A stretch of DNA of 64,000 nucleotides, taken from contig NZ_UPHT01000005.1 in assembly GCF_900566085.1 (NCBI RefSeq), forward strand, positions 1 through 64,000, read 5' to 3'. This document shows positions 1 to 8,655 of the stretch, one piece after another. A program made the translations under genes and the position numbers. Position 1 is the stretch's first letter. Each line of letters opens with the position of its first letter. Below the pieces are notes generated by a model. The model was given only the letters and a program-made list of their open reading frames with translations, had not been told where the DNA came from and made no database searches. This DNA comes from Mycobacterium attenuatum (GTDB lineage: Bacteria; Actinomycetota; Actinomycetes; Mycobacteriales; Mycobacteriaceae).

Positions 1-1013
1 ACGGCGGCATGGGCGGCATGGGCGGCTCGGGGCCGCAGCCGGGCCCGGGTGGAGCAGGCGGGGCCGGCGGACAACTGGCCGGTCACGCAGGTGCCGCCGG
101 CGCACCCGGCGCCCAGGTCAACGCACCCGGCAATTCGGGCGTGCCGGCCGATCCCGGCCAGAATTCCGTCGACGCGGCCCGCGCCGGCGACCTCACCACG
201 TCGAACGGCGGAACTATCACCAACAGCGCTCTCACCGAGATCTCCGGCATCGATGCCGGCATCAAGAATCCGAATGTCGTTTGGGTGCACAATGATTCGG
301 GCGACTCGGCGCGAATCTTCGCCGTCGACGCAAAGACCGGGCAAACCCTGGGCAGCTACACACTCGGTGGCGCAAAAGCAGTCGACTGGGAAGACATCGA
401 GGTCGCTACCGCAGCCGACGGCAAGTCCTATATCTACGTCGGCGACATCGGCGACAACGGATTGTCGCGCAGCAACGTTGTCATCTACCGCGTCCCCGAG
501 CCGACGGTGACGGGCACGGCGACCAACCCCGCGAGCACGACGTTGACGGGCATCGATCAGCTTCGTCTGGCATATCCGAACGGCGAAAAGATCAACTCCG
601 AGTCCCTGGCGGTCGATCCGCGTTCGGGCAACCTGATGGTCATCGAGAAGACTAGTGGCGACGTTTCCCGCGTCTATTCGGCACCGGCAACAGCGTGGGG
701 AAGCGCCGGGGATACGACCCTGCAACAAGTCGCGACACTGGACACGTCGCACACCAACTCGAAACTCGTCACCAGCGCCGACTTCTCGCCGGACGGTTCG
801 GAATTGGCCGTTCGCACCTATCGCGATGTGCTGCTGTGGAACCGCGACCCCAACAGCAGTGCCTGGTCGCCATTCAGCCAGCAGCCCGTCATGGGGCCGG
901 CGGTTCCGAACGAATCCCAGGGTGAGGCGATCGCGTTCCATCCGGACGGGGACGGCTACGTCACGGTGAGCGAGGGAACAATTCAGACCTTGCACAATTT
1001 CGACGCGCCGTGA
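1..1013 (+). CDS. Gly-rich N-terminus plus beta-propeller-like C-terminal domain protein, 5' end cut by window
   Basis: The frame is open to the left edge, so the real start lies outside the window. The first ~60 visible residues are Gly/Pro/Ala-rich (PGRS-like low complexity). From about residue 75 onward the protein looks like a secreted beta-propeller or esterase/phytase-like lookup domain, with segments such as NPNVVWVHNDSGDSARIFAVD and WEDIEV followed by YIYVGDIGDNG; the repeated D-x-G and GD turns are typical blade features. No catalytic motif is recognised. It could be the tail of a PE_PGRS-like protein with a C-terminal enzymatic domain, which would place it at the cell surface; that is inference. 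The stop at 1011-1013 is followed at once by a strong hairpin. Confidence 0.75.
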   Translation, partial: GGMGGMGGSGPQPGPGGAGGAGGQLAGHAGAAGAPGAQVNAPGNSGVPADPGQNSVDAARAGDLTTSNGGTITNSALTEISGIDAGIKNPNVVWVHNDSGDSARIFAVDAKTGQTLGSYTLGGAKAVDWEDIEVATAADGKSYIYVGDIGDNGLSRSNVVIYRVPEPTVTGTATNPASTTLTGIDQLRLAYPNGEKINSESLAVDPRSGNLMVIEKTSGDVSRVYSAPATAWGSAGDTTLQQVATLDTSHTNSKLVTSADFSPDGSELAVRTYRDVLLWNRDPNSSAWSPFSQQPVMGPAVPNESQGEAIAFHPDGDGYVTVSEGTIQTLHNFDAP

Positions 1014-1014
1014 T

Positions 1015-1039
1015 CTCGGGGGCACGCGATGCCCGCGAG
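1015..1039 (+). terminator. Candidate hairpin terminator after the propeller gene
   Basis: Arms CTCGGGGGCA (1015-1024) and TGCCCGCGAG (1030-1039) pair with one mismatch around a 5-nt loop, one base after the stop codon. There is no T-tract, which is common for mycobacterial terminators. It lies between two converging genes, so it could serve both. Confidence 0.4.
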
Positions 1040-1093
1040 ACGTCGCAGACCGTGGCGAGATTCACTGTGGCACAAGCTAACTCCACGAGAAAG

Positions 1094-2671
1094 TCAGTGG
1101 ATACCGGTAGAAGACTGCCCGCTGTGCTGCGCGGCACCACCGGGCTCGCCCGGTTCCGGTGTGATTGGGCGCGACGACGGGTGCCTCGGTGTCATCGCTT
1201 CCGGCTTCCGGTACAAGAGGGCCAGCGGTAGGAAAGTCAACGCCACCAGTACGACCGCCACCACAAACGCCGCGCTGTAGGCGTGCGACAGGCCGCTGTG
1301 GGGAAGGGGCCGGCCCGGCATTGCCGGGTGGCCGAGCTGGCTGGTCAGGATCACCGACAGCAGCGCGGTACCCACCGCGGCCGCCACCTGCTGATTGACC
1401 TTGATCAGCGTCGAACCCCTGGCCATCTGATGCGGGGTCAGCGTCTGCATTGCCACCGCGACCAGCGGCATCCGGGTAGCCCCCATGCCCAGCCCCAAAA
1501 TCGTCAGACCGGTCAGCAGCATCGGCAGCGACTCGCGCTGGTCGGCAACACCATAAGCGAAGACACCCATGCCCGCGACGTTCAACGCGACACCGATGAC
1601 CAGAACCCCGCGAGCGCCGCGTCGGTCCATCAACGTTCCCGCCCACGGCATACTCACCGCGGCCCCGATTCCTCGGGGAACCACGCTCACTCCGGCTTGC
1701 AAAGGCGTCTGGTTCAGCAGCTGCTGGAAGTAGCTCGGGAACAGTACCCCGGCGCCGAAGGTCGAGGCGATATAGAAAAACATGGCGACATTGGTGAGTG
1801 TGAATGCTCGGTTAGTCAATAGGCGCAAATCGATCAGGGACTTATCCGACCGGTGGAGCGCATGAAACACGAACCCGACGATCAACACCATCCCAACGGC
1901 CAGGGGTATCCCCACATGCCCGTCGGCCACGGTGCCGCGGAGGGGGATTTCCGACATCCCGTACAACAGCGCCGGCAGGCCCGGCGACAGCAGCAGCATC
2001 CCGATGATGTCGAAGCTTTCCGACGGTGACGAGTCGTCATCAGGCAACACGATCGCGGCCAGGCCCACTGCGACCACACCGACTGGCAGATTGATCCAAA
2101 AGATCCACTGCCAGCTGTAGCTGTCGATGAGCCAACCGCCCAGGACCGGCCCGAAAGCGGGGGCGAGCACAACCGGAATCCCCAGCACGGCCATCACGCG
2201 GCCAACCCGTTTGGGACCTGCCTCGCGGTTCACGATGGTGAGGGTCAGCGTTGTGAGCAGGCCACCGCCGAGACCCTGCAGCACCCGGGAGACGATCAGC
2301 ACGGTGATGTTTGGCGCTACCGCGCACAGTAGCGATCCCAGTGTGAACGCGACAACGGAACCGATGAACATCCGTTTGGTGCCGAACCGGTCGGCTGCCC
2401 AACCAGCAATCGGGATCACGGCGGCTAACGCGAGCGTGTAACCGGTGATCGTCCAGGAAACGACGGCCTGGGTGGAGCCGAAGGTGGCGACGAACGTGCG
2501 TTGCGCAACGGTGACAACCGTGGTGTCCAACAGGTTCATGAATGAGCCCAGGACGCACACTCCTGCTATCCACCACAGCCTGGCGTCGAGCTTGTCTGCA
2601 TTGCTGCGCTGCTCTCGGCTCGCATTGTGCGTGGGCAGGCCGGGTCGGCGCCCGCCCGGGCGGCGTATCAC
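1094..2671 (-). CDS. DHA2-family (14-TM, EmrB/QacA-like) drug exporter
   Basis: Proton-driven multidrug efflux protein of the inner membrane. The chosen GTG start at 2671 overlaps the upstream TGA (GTGA, 2671-2668), giving 525 aa; a longer version from TTG 2746 would add an implausible Arg/Gly-rich leader and overlap the upstream gene by 79 bp. The first helix contains the family signature LLDTTVVTVA, and MFS motif A is seen as GWAADRFGTKRMF (~90-102). A motif C-like segment, GIPVVLAPAFGPVLGGWLI, is typical of antiporters. About 14 hydrophobic segments follow, ending in a basic, Pro-rich cytoplasmic tail. Translational coupling to the NadR-like gene upstream implies co-expression. The substrate is unknown. 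Confidence 0.88.
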   Translation of the reverse strand: MIRRPGGRRPGLPTHNASREQRSNADKLDARLWWIAGVCVLGSFMNLLDTTVVTVAQRTFVATFGSTQAVVSWTITGYTLALAAVIPIAGWAADRFGTKRMFIGSVVAFTLGSLLCAVAPNITVLIVSRVLQGLGGGLLTTLTLTIVNREAGPKRVGRVMAVLGIPVVLAPAFGPVLGGWLIDSYSWQWIFWINLPVGVVAVGLAAIVLPDDDSSPSESFDIIGMLLLSPGLPALLYGMSEIPLRGTVADGHVGIPLAVGMVLIVGFVFHALHRSDKSLIDLRLLTNRAFTLTNVAMFFYIASTFGAGVLFPSYFQQLLNQTPLQAGVSVVPRGIGAAVSMPWAGTLMDRRGARGVLVIGVALNVAGMGVFAYGVADQRESLPMLLTGLTILGLGMGATRMPLVAVAMQTLTPHQMARGSTLIKVNQQVAAAVGTALLSVILTSQLGHPAMPGRPLPHSGLSHAYSAAFVVAVVLVALTFLPLALLYRKPEAMTPRHPSSRPITPEPGEPGGAAQHSGQSSTGIH

Positions 2672-3654
2672 CGTGATTCCCACGAGCGGTGCGAAAGTGT
2701 CAGCTTTTCGACAGCGCCAAGGGCCGCCGCGGTCCGCTCCTCCCAACCGCCGCTGACAACGACGAATGGTCGTTTCGCTGCGCGCAGAGCGCGCTCGCAG
2801 CCGCCGACAAAGTCAACGCCCCCGCTGAGCGGATAAGCCTGGGCGGCGGCGTCCGAAGGCGCATCGGCCGTCATGAGGAGCGTGAGGTCGTAAGGACGGC
2901 AAGCTAATTGGCGGAGTTCTTGGGGGCAGCTGCCCAACAGCAGCTCGGCCCACACGGTGGTGGCCAGCGGATCGGTAGCGCAGATCAGCACTCGATCGGA
3001 GTCACGTGCCAAGGCTTCTTCCGAAGCGATCTGCCCGCGAACGATTGCGATCCAATCCGGTCCTGCCGAGGTTCCTGCCTTCAAACCCATTGGCGCCCTT
3101 GACCACTCGGGAACCCATTTCGTCCCGAGCTTTTTCGCGAGCACACGGGCGAGAGCGCTCGTCGCGGTGGGTTCGGGGCCGAGGATGCTGACCCTCTTCA
3201 CGAAGGTGGGTCGCACGCAGCGCGGGATGTGCTGCCAGTGCGCAAACGGGTCCGCGCGGATGCATGTCGCACTGACCGGAACGACCGTGCGGGCCTGATC
3301 GACTGACACGAATCGCGCTCCGAGGACTTGGGCGAGGTCGGCGCCGTAGGGTTCGGAAGCGAAGACGAAGTCGGGACGCACCGACAGAACCTTCTCCAAA
3401 CTCGCCTTCAACAGGGCACGGGACGGCGGTTGCTCCGACGGATGCTGCATTTCCTTCATGAATAGATCAATCACGCGATCAAAGGGGAACAGCTCGCGCA
3501 TCCACGCCAGGCGTTGGTTGCCCGATATCGGGTCTCGGGCCCGCACCGAGATGACGATCGTCAGATCGTCCACCCACTGGCGCGCAAACTCGCACAGATA
3601 CACGTGGCCGGCATGGGGTGGCACGAACCTGCCGAGCACCATTCCGTGGGTCAT
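2668..3654 (-). CDS. NadR-like protein: NMN adenylyltransferase domain with degenerate ribosylnicotinamide-kinase domain
   Basis: The 328-aa form from ATG 3654 begins MTHGMVLGRF, the usual NadR start. The nucleotidyltransferase signature is intact: GRFVPPHAGH (HxGH, His14 and His17) and the VSATCIR version of the ISTxxR loop, with RLAWMRELFP between. The C-terminal half aligns by eye with the NadR kinase domain, but its P-loop reads GPEPTATS (159-166) instead of the usual GPESTGKS/T, so the Walker A lysine is absent. The later DTD motif reads ICATDPLATT, losing an acidic residue. Adenylyl transfer is therefore plausible, while kinase activity probably is not. Its stop overlaps the DHA2 exporter start, forming a two-gene operon. 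In M. tuberculosis nadR is at another locus (Rv0212c), so this may be a paralog. Confidence 0.82.
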   Translation of the reverse strand: MTHGMVLGRFVPPHAGHVYLCEFARQWVDDLTIVISVRARDPISGNQRLAWMRELFPFDRVIDLFMKEMQHPSEQPPSRALLKASLEKVLSVRPDFVFASEPYGADLAQVLGARFVSVDQARTVVPVSATCIRADPFAHWQHIPRCVRPTFVKRVSILGPEPTATSALARVLAKKLGTKWVPEWSRAPMGLKAGTSAGPDWIAIVRGQIASEEALARDSDRVLICATDPLATTVWAELLLGSCPQELRQLACRPYDLTLLMTADAPSDAAAQAYPLSGGVDFVGGCERALRAAKRPFVVVSGGWEERTAAALGAVEKLTLSHRSWESR

Positions 3655-3913
3655 GACGGCCCTCCCGCGCCGGTGCCGGGGTCGTTGTAGCGCGGGACGG
3701 GGCGACGGGCCTGCGACTCGGGGTTTGCAGATCCGCCACATCCGACATAGCCGAACTCGCGCTCAGCGTGAGGTGGATGCCGGCCGCAACGATGCACGAA
3801 CCTTGTTTAGCACCAGGTTGTGCTTTCCGTCTGGATAAGCCGGCGCTCGGATGTCGCAATCTTGGCCGCCGTCGAGCCCGGCGGTGAAGCACCGGGACGG
3901 CGGCCGGGGCGCC

Positions 3914-4729
3914 CTATTGGGTGCCCGACCGTACGGCCGCAATGACGCCGCCGTCGACCAGCAAGTCGGTACCAGTGATGAAGGATGCGTCCGGGCCGAG
4001 CAGAAAGGCCGCCGCTGCCGCGATGTCGTCGGGGGTTCCGATGCGGCCGGTGCCTGACATCGCGATCATGGCGCGCATGCCGTCGCCGGCAGCGGAGTCC
4101 AGTTCCAGATGCCCCATGGGTGTGGAGATGATGCCGGGACTGATCGAGTTTATCCGGGCGCCGCGGCGGCCCCACTGCGCGCTCGCGGCCCGCACCCGAA
4201 CATGGTTGGCTTGCTTAGCGATTGGGTAGGCGAAAGCGGGTTCGTTGACCCGGCTGACGAAGTCGAGCGACAGCAGGTCGACCGGCGGGCGGTGGGCCAA
4301 CGCGTGCTCTTGCTCGGCGGTCAGTGCCGGGACCAGGTGGCCAGCCATGCTGGCGATCACCACCCCCGCACCGCCCGGCGCGACGACTGCGCCGAACTCC
4401 TGCAGCACAAGCGCGACCCCCAGCAGGTCGACGGCCAGGATTGCTTGCGCCGAGGCTTGGGCCGGGGACAGCCCGGCCGTGTGCGCCAGGTGTGTGACAT
4501 TGCCGAGGGAGGCGGCGTACTGCGCGAGCCCGCGAACTGATTGCGCGGAGGCGACGTCGACACTGCGACTCAGCACGTGATGGCCTCCTGCGGAAAGGGA
4601 TTCGACGGCGGATGCCAGCGTCTCGTCGTTGTTGTCGGCCAGGAGTACCGTCTTGCCGGCGCCCGACCGCCGGGCAATCGCCTGACCGATGCCGCCGGCA
4701 CCGATAACGGTCAACACGTCCCGATGCAT
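3914..4729 (-). CDS. Short-chain dehydrogenase/reductase (SDR), NAD(P)-dependent
   Basis: Classical SDR of 271 aa from ATG 4729 (MHRDVLTVIGAGGIGQAI); a GTG six codons upstream (4747) or ATG 4840 are possible but add non-SDR residues. The Rossmann loop is GAGGIG rather than TGxxxGIG. The catalytic Ser is in VIASMAG (Ser127), with Tyr168 and Lys172 in YPIAK. The C-terminal ISPGIISTPMG and FITGTDLLVDGG segments are family hallmarks. The substrate cannot be told from the sequence. It stands alone, 172 bp upstream of the NadR-like gene on the same strand. Confidence 0.88.
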   Translation of the reverse strand: MHRDVLTVIGAGGIGQAIARRSGAGKTVLLADNNDETLASAVESLSAGGHHVLSRSVDVASAQSVRGLAQYAASLGNVTHLAHTAGLSPAQASAQAILAVDLLGVALVLQEFGAVVAPGGAGVVIASMAGHLVPALTAEQEHALAHRPPVDLLSLDFVSRVNEPAFAYPIAKQANHVRVRAASAQWGRRGARINSISPGIISTPMGHLELDSAAGDGMRAMIAMSGTGRIGTPDDIAAAAAFLLGPDASFITGTDLLVDGGVIAAVRSGTQ

Positions 4730-5112
4730 TGCTAGGTCACCGGTCACCGATACTCCTCGCCGATCCGTTCCACTGCGTCGTCTCCGTTCGGTGGATGTCG
4801 TCGGATACCAGAGGTGTACCTCGTGGTAGTGGCCACGCATACACCGCAGTGCGACCCAAGCTTGTACCAGAGTTCTGTGTCAAGCTATTCAACGTGAAGC
4901 CGGTCAAGGCGAAGCCAGGCTATGGTCCACTTTCGCCGTCGAGCACCTTGATTGACATCGCTGCCGGCGAACTGGCAGCTCTCCCCGGTGACGTGAGTCC
5001 CGAAATTCAGCGCCCACGCAGCTCGGTGAGGTTCTGACCCGGCAACCACACGGGGTCAGGGGTTCGCGCGCGTCGCCTTGCGTGGCTCGCTACCGGCATT
5101 CAATGATGGCTC

Positions 5113-5883
5113 GTGGTCAAGCGTGAAAATCGTGGCGTGAACCGGTGGGAGCTGATTGCCTGTGCGGTCAGCGGGCATGCCACCTATGCCCCCGACGACG
5201 AGGCACTTGCGGACCGGCTCAGCGCCACCACCAAGCTCGGCGAGGTATGGCGCTGTCTTCGTTGCGGCGACTTCACCCTCGGTGAGCCGCATGGCCGAGG
5301 CCACCCCGAAGACGCACCACTTATCATGCGGGGCAAGGCCTTACGTCAGGCCATCATCATCCGGGTGCTCGCAGTCGAGCGGTTGTTTCGCGCGTTGATC
5401 CTCGGCCTTGCCGCGTGGGCGGTGTGGGAGTTTCGCGGAGCCCGCGGGGCCATTCAGGCCACTCTCGATCGCGACCTGCCGGTCTTTCGCGCGGCCGGGT
5501 TCAAGGTCGATCAAATGTCGGCGATACACGAACTGGAGAAGGCGCTGGCCGCAAAACCATCGACGCTGGCGCTGATCACGTTCATGCTGGCCGCCTACGC
5601 GGTCCTGCAGGTGGTTGAGGGCGTGGGCCTATGGCTGCTCAAGCGCTGGGGTGAATACTTCGCGGTCGTGGCCACCTCGATTTTCCTGCCGCTGGAGATC
5701 CACGACCTGACCAAGGGCATCACCATGACCCGGGTTGTAACCTTCAGCATCAACATCGCTGCGGTGCTCTACCTGCTGATCTCGAAGCGGTTGTTCGGCC
5801 TGCGCGGCGGACGCAAGGCATATGAGGAAGAACGGCACGGCGAGCAGTTGCTCGACCTCGAACGCGCCGCCATGACGACCTGA
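5113..5883 (+). CDS. DUF2127-type integral membrane protein, Rv0090-like
   Basis: 256 aa from a GTG start. Residues 1-85 are soluble and include a short CLRCGDF motif, a possible half zinc knuckle. They are followed by about four membrane segments (around 92-110, 155-172, 180-200 and 210-230) and a charged tail. Length, position next to an mtn-like gene and the overall pattern match Rv0090 of M. tuberculosis (from memory, not searched). The function is unknown. The SDR gene starts 31 bp downstream on the same strand, so co-transcription is likely. Confidence 0.8.
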   Translation: MVKRENRGVNRWELIACAVSGHATYAPDDEALADRLSATTKLGEVWRCLRCGDFTLGEPHGRGHPEDAPLIMRGKALRQAIIIRVLAVERLFRALILGLAAWAVWEFRGARGAIQATLDRDLPVFRAAGFKVDQMSAIHELEKALAAKPSTLALITFMLAAYAVLQVVEGVGLWLLKRWGEYFAVVATSIFLPLEIHDLTKGITMTRVVTFSINIAAVLYLLISKRLFGLRGGRKAYEEERHGEQLLDLERAAMTT

Positions 5884-5914
5884 TCGCGCGGCCCCAGCAG
5901 GATCGGAGATCGCG

Positions 5915-6796
5915 ATGGGCACCTATGCAATCACCGGAGCGGCATCCGGGATGGGCCGTGCGGCCGCGGGCCGGCTACGGGATAACGGCCACACGGTGAT
6001 CGGCGTCGACCTCAAAGACGCCGACGTCGCCGCAGACTTGTCGACACCCCAGGGACGGGCGCAGGCCGCTGACCAAGTGGTGGTGGCCGGCGGCGGCAAG
6101 CTCGACGGAGCCGTGCTGGCTGCGGGCTTGGGGCCGGGTCCGGGGCGGGACCGGATGCGGCGGATCGCCGACGTCAATTACCTGGGCGTGGTCGAGTTGC
6201 TGCAAGCGTGGCGGCCCGCGTTGGCCGCCGTCGGGCACGCGAAGGTGGTCGTCATCGCAAGTAATTCGACGACGACGGTGCCCGCGGTGCCCCGACGAAC
6301 CGTGCGGGCACTGCTGGACAATGACGCCGACCGGGCGCTGCGTTCGGCGCGGCTGTTCGGCAGAGCTGCGCCGTCGATCATCTACGCAGCCTCCAAAATC
6401 GCGGTAAGCCGCTGGGTTCGGCGCCACGCCGTGCTGCCGGAGTGGGCCGGATCGGGCATCCGGCTCAACGCCCTTGCGCCCGGGGCCATCATGACGCCGC
6501 TGCTGCAGGAGCAGCTGTCGGACCCGACGCAGGCCAAAGCCGTGCGGTCATTTCCCATCCCCGTCGGAGGATTCGGCGATGTCGCGCACCTGGCTGACTG
6601 GATTTGCTTCCTGCTCTCAGATTCCGCGGATTTCCTCTGTGGCAGTGTGGTATTCGTCGATGGCGGCTCCGACGCATACTTCCGGGCCGACGATTGGCCA
6701 AAGCCGGTGCCGGCGCGTCGACTGCCCGGATACCTGGTGCGGTTCCGCCGCGGCTCCCGCATGATGACCGGGCTGCGGTCGAGCGACTCGCCGTGA
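5915..6796 (+). CDS. SDR-family dehydrogenase (hydroxysteroid/coniferyl-alcohol dehydrogenase-like)
   Basis: 293 aa. N-terminal cofactor loop TGAASGMG, then DVNYLG, catalytic Ser116 in VIASNS, Tyr157 and Lys161 in YAASK, and the C-terminal [11 protein letters not shown]. The spacing between Ser and Tyr is long, with an extra helix of about 25 residues, as in 3-alpha-hydroxysteroid or coniferyl-alcohol dehydrogenases; the actual substrate is unknown. The C-terminus carries a basic extension ([14 protein letters not shown]). Its TGA overlaps the GTG of the following mtn remnant, a relic of translational coupling. Confidence 0.88.
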   Translation: MGTYAITGAASGMGRAAAGRLRDNGHTVIGVDLKDADVAADLSTPQGRAQAADQVVVAGGGKLDGAVLAAGLGPGPGRDRMRRIADVNYLGVVELLQAWRPALAAVGHAKVVVIASNSTTTVPAVPRRTVRALLDNDADRALRSARLFGRAAPSIIYAASKIAVSRWVRRHAVLPEWAGSGIRLNALAPGAIMTPLLQEQLSDPTQAKAVRSFPIPVGGFGDVAHLADWICFLLSDSADFLCGSVVFVDGGSDAYFRADDWPKPVPARRLPGYLVRFRRGSRMMTGLRSSDSP

Positions 6797-7194
6797 CGAT
6801 CGGCGTTATCTGCGCAATCCCGCAGGAGTTGTCGTTCCTGCTGGGTTTGATGTCGGGACCCGAGCGCCAGCAGATCGCCCAGGTCACCTTCGACGTCGGC
6901 ACGCTCGACGACTACCCGGTGGTGTTGGCAGCAGCCGGCATGGGCAAAGTCAACACGAGTTTGGTCGTCGCGCTGCTTGCCGACCGATTCCGTTGCCGAG
7001 CAATTGTTTTCACCGGCGTTGCTGGTGGTCTGGACGCGCAACTTCGGATCGGCGATGTCGTTGTCGCCGAGCGCGTGGTTCAGCACGATTTCGGGCTGGT
7101 GGAAGACGAGCGATTACAGCCCGATCAACCCGGCCACATATCGGTTGCGATCCCGTGGCTGGTCATCCGCGCTAGTCGAGATCTAGCTGTCTAG
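6793..7194 (+). pseudogene. mtn: 5'-methylthioadenosine/SAH nucleosidase remnant with internal deletion
   Basis: From the GTG at 6793, which overlaps the preceding stop, the first ~112 residues are a good MTAN/Pfs N-terminus: [56 protein letters not shown]. After QPGHIS the frame jumps straight to [15 protein letters not shown] and a stop. That last block resembles the extreme C-terminus of the family (IPW-x-x-IR-x-x-SD-x-A). The product is 133 aa against the usual ~230-255, so about 100 codons holding the substrate-binding MEGG region are gone and the catalytic SD is altered to SRD. I judge it inactive. In M. tuberculosis mtn (Rv0091) sits beside Rv0090, so this is the decayed ortholog. Confidence 0.85.
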
Positions 7195-7273
7195 TTTTCT
7201 AGTACGCCGCGGTTCGGGCGCACGAGCTCAACGGCGGCGACCGCGTCGATCAGGCCTGCGTGTGGTGGTGGTG

Positions 7274-7371
7274 TCGAGTGTGCAGTGACGGCGTCGAGTG
7301 TGCCGCCAGGGCGGGCCAGCGCCGATGTTCTCGCCCTACAAGCACATTCGACGCCGTCGCTGCACACTCGA
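7274..7371. repeat. Intergenic inverted repeat, 29-bp arms
   Basis: The arms at 7274-7302 and 7343-7371 are 29 bp each with two mismatches, separated by 40 bp. Each arm carries the TCGAGTGTGCAG core followed by a GACGGCGTCGA stretch. A related core recurs at 14929-14947, so this looks like a dispersed palindromic element. It begins 80 bp after the mtn remnant. Confidence 0.7.
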
Positions 7372-7543
7372 AACCACGGCATCACAGTCGACACCCGTGG
7401 GCATATGAGTGTTGCGCCGTCCCCGTACACCGGCTGCCACGACAGGTTCGAGCAATGCGTGAAGATCGACCTGGCAAGGCTCATCGGGCCGGCGACCCTC
7501 GGTGATACGGACGTGGCGCCGAGGCGTGGGCGCAGACATGAAA

Positions 7544-7640
7544 GGTCTGCCCGAAGGCAGATCCCCGTCTTCTGACGGTGGGTCAAGCAGGCCCCTGCGG
7601 GCCTCGCCCAAAAATGGGCTTGCTGCTCTTCGGGCAGACC
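7544..7640. repeat. 13-bp perfect inverted repeat flanking ~70 bp
   Basis: GGTCTGCCCGAAG at 7544-7556 and its exact complement CTTCGGGCAGACC at 7628-7640. The loop holds smaller GC-rich hairpins such as GGCCCCTGCGGGCC. The 647-bp gap 7195-7841 contains this, the larger palindrome and a possible DosR-like box, but no convincing gene. Confidence 0.55.
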
Positions 7641-7691
7641 GCCAGGTTGCCCTGGCAATCACCACTATGGCATCGCGATCGCCGGTATCAC

Positions 7692-7711
7692 GACGGCCGA
7701 AAGTCCCTTGG
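7692..7711 (-). promoter_or_regulatory. Possible DosR-type box (weak)
   Basis: On the minus strand this reads CAAGGGACTTTCGGCCGTCG. It has the GGGAC-N4-GGCC arrangement common in DosR (DevR) boxes, but only one half is close to consensus. The SDR gene begins about 130 bp downstream on the plus strand. Low confidence without a scored motif scan. Confidence 0.22.
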
Positions 7712-7841
7712 TATGCCGGTCCAAAGTCACATCGAGCGGGCTCACCGGATGGGCTCTTGCTTGGCAGCCGTGGCAGCCATGACCAGGCGCAAATCGGAAG
7801 AGGTGGCAACTGCCCAACGGGGCCGCCGGTAAGGTCGCCGT

Positions 7842-8648
7842 ATGGCACTTCCCCCACCAGGAAACGACCGCGCCGCCGTCGTCACCGGGGCGTCGTCGGG
7901 CATCGGCGAGGAGCTCGCCCGCATTGTTGCTGCGCGCGGCTACCAGGTCGTGCTGGTGGCCCGCAGCGCTGACCGTTTGGAGGCACTGGCCGCACGCTTG
8001 GGCCCGCACGCGCATCCGCTGCCCGCCGATCTGTCGTCGCGAGACGACCGGGCCGGCCTGCTGGACCGGGTGGCCGCGCTGCGCCTGGTGCCGGACATCC
8101 TGATCAACAACGCCGGACTCTCGACGCTCGGTGTGGTAGCGAAATCCGTTCCGGCCCAAGAACTCAACCTGGTGGAAGTCGATGTGGCGGCCGTCGTCGA
8201 CCTGTGCAGCAGGTTTGTGCCGGGCATGGTCGAACGCCATCGGGGAGCGGTGCTCAACGTGGCGTCGGTGGCCGCGTTCGGTCCGTTGCCCGGACAAGCC
8301 GCCTATGGCGCGGCCAAGGCGTTCGTACTGTCCTATACCCATAGCCTGCGCGGTGAGTTGCGTGGCACCGGGGTCTACGCGACCGCCTTGTGCCCCGGAC
8401 CGGTCGACACCGGATTCGGTGACGCCGCTGGATTCACCAAAGCGGAAGCCGAAGACAGCCTGCCGCGCATTATGTGGAAGCCCGCCGCCCAGGTGGCCCA
8501 GGCCGGTATCGACGGTTTGGCGGCCGGCAAGGCCGTCGTCGTCCCGGGCCTGGTGAACCGTGTCGCCGCCGGTCTTTTTAGGGTGGTGCCACCCGAGTGG
8601 ATGCTGCCGTTCCTGGCGCGCAACCACCCCGCGCTGAAACGCGATTGA
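7842..8648 (+). CDS. Classical SDR oxidoreductase (DltE-like)
   Basis: 268 aa. Cofactor loop TGASSGIG (15-22), ILINNAG, catalytic Ser142 in NVASVAAF, Tyr155 and Lys159 in YGAAK, then CPGPVDTGFG. The C-terminal part (VNRVAAGLFRVVPPEW) is typical of the DltE-like group that acts on lipid or fatty acyl substrates. No RBS of note; the ATG follows the repeat-rich gap. It converges on the acyl-AMP ligase gene with 7 bp between the stops. Confidence 0.9.
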   Translation: MALPPPGNDRAAVVTGASSGIGEELARIVAARGYQVVLVARSADRLEALAARLGPHAHPLPADLSSRDDRAGLLDRVAALRLVPDILINNAGLSTLGVVAKSVPAQELNLVEVDVAAVVDLCSRFVPGMVERHRGAVLNVASVAAFGPLPGQAAYGAAKAFVLSYTHSLRGELRGTGVYATALCPGPVDTGFGDAAGFTKAEAEDSLPRIMWKPAAQVAQAGIDGLAAGKAVVVPGLVNRVAAGLFRVVPPEWMLPFLARNHPALKRD

Positions 8649-8655
8649 GGCTGGA

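Noticed and set aside
1077..1646. Several long frames antisense to or overlapping the exporter, FAAL, CtpB and CtpI genes
   Set aside because: These are shadows caused by high GC; they are Arg/Pro/Ala-rich without domains and overlap well-supported genes.
2668..2746. TTG start of the DHA2 exporter at 2746
   Set aside because: It would overlap the NadR-like gene by 79 bp and add a hydrophilic leader; the GTGA overlap at 2671 is the standard coupled start.
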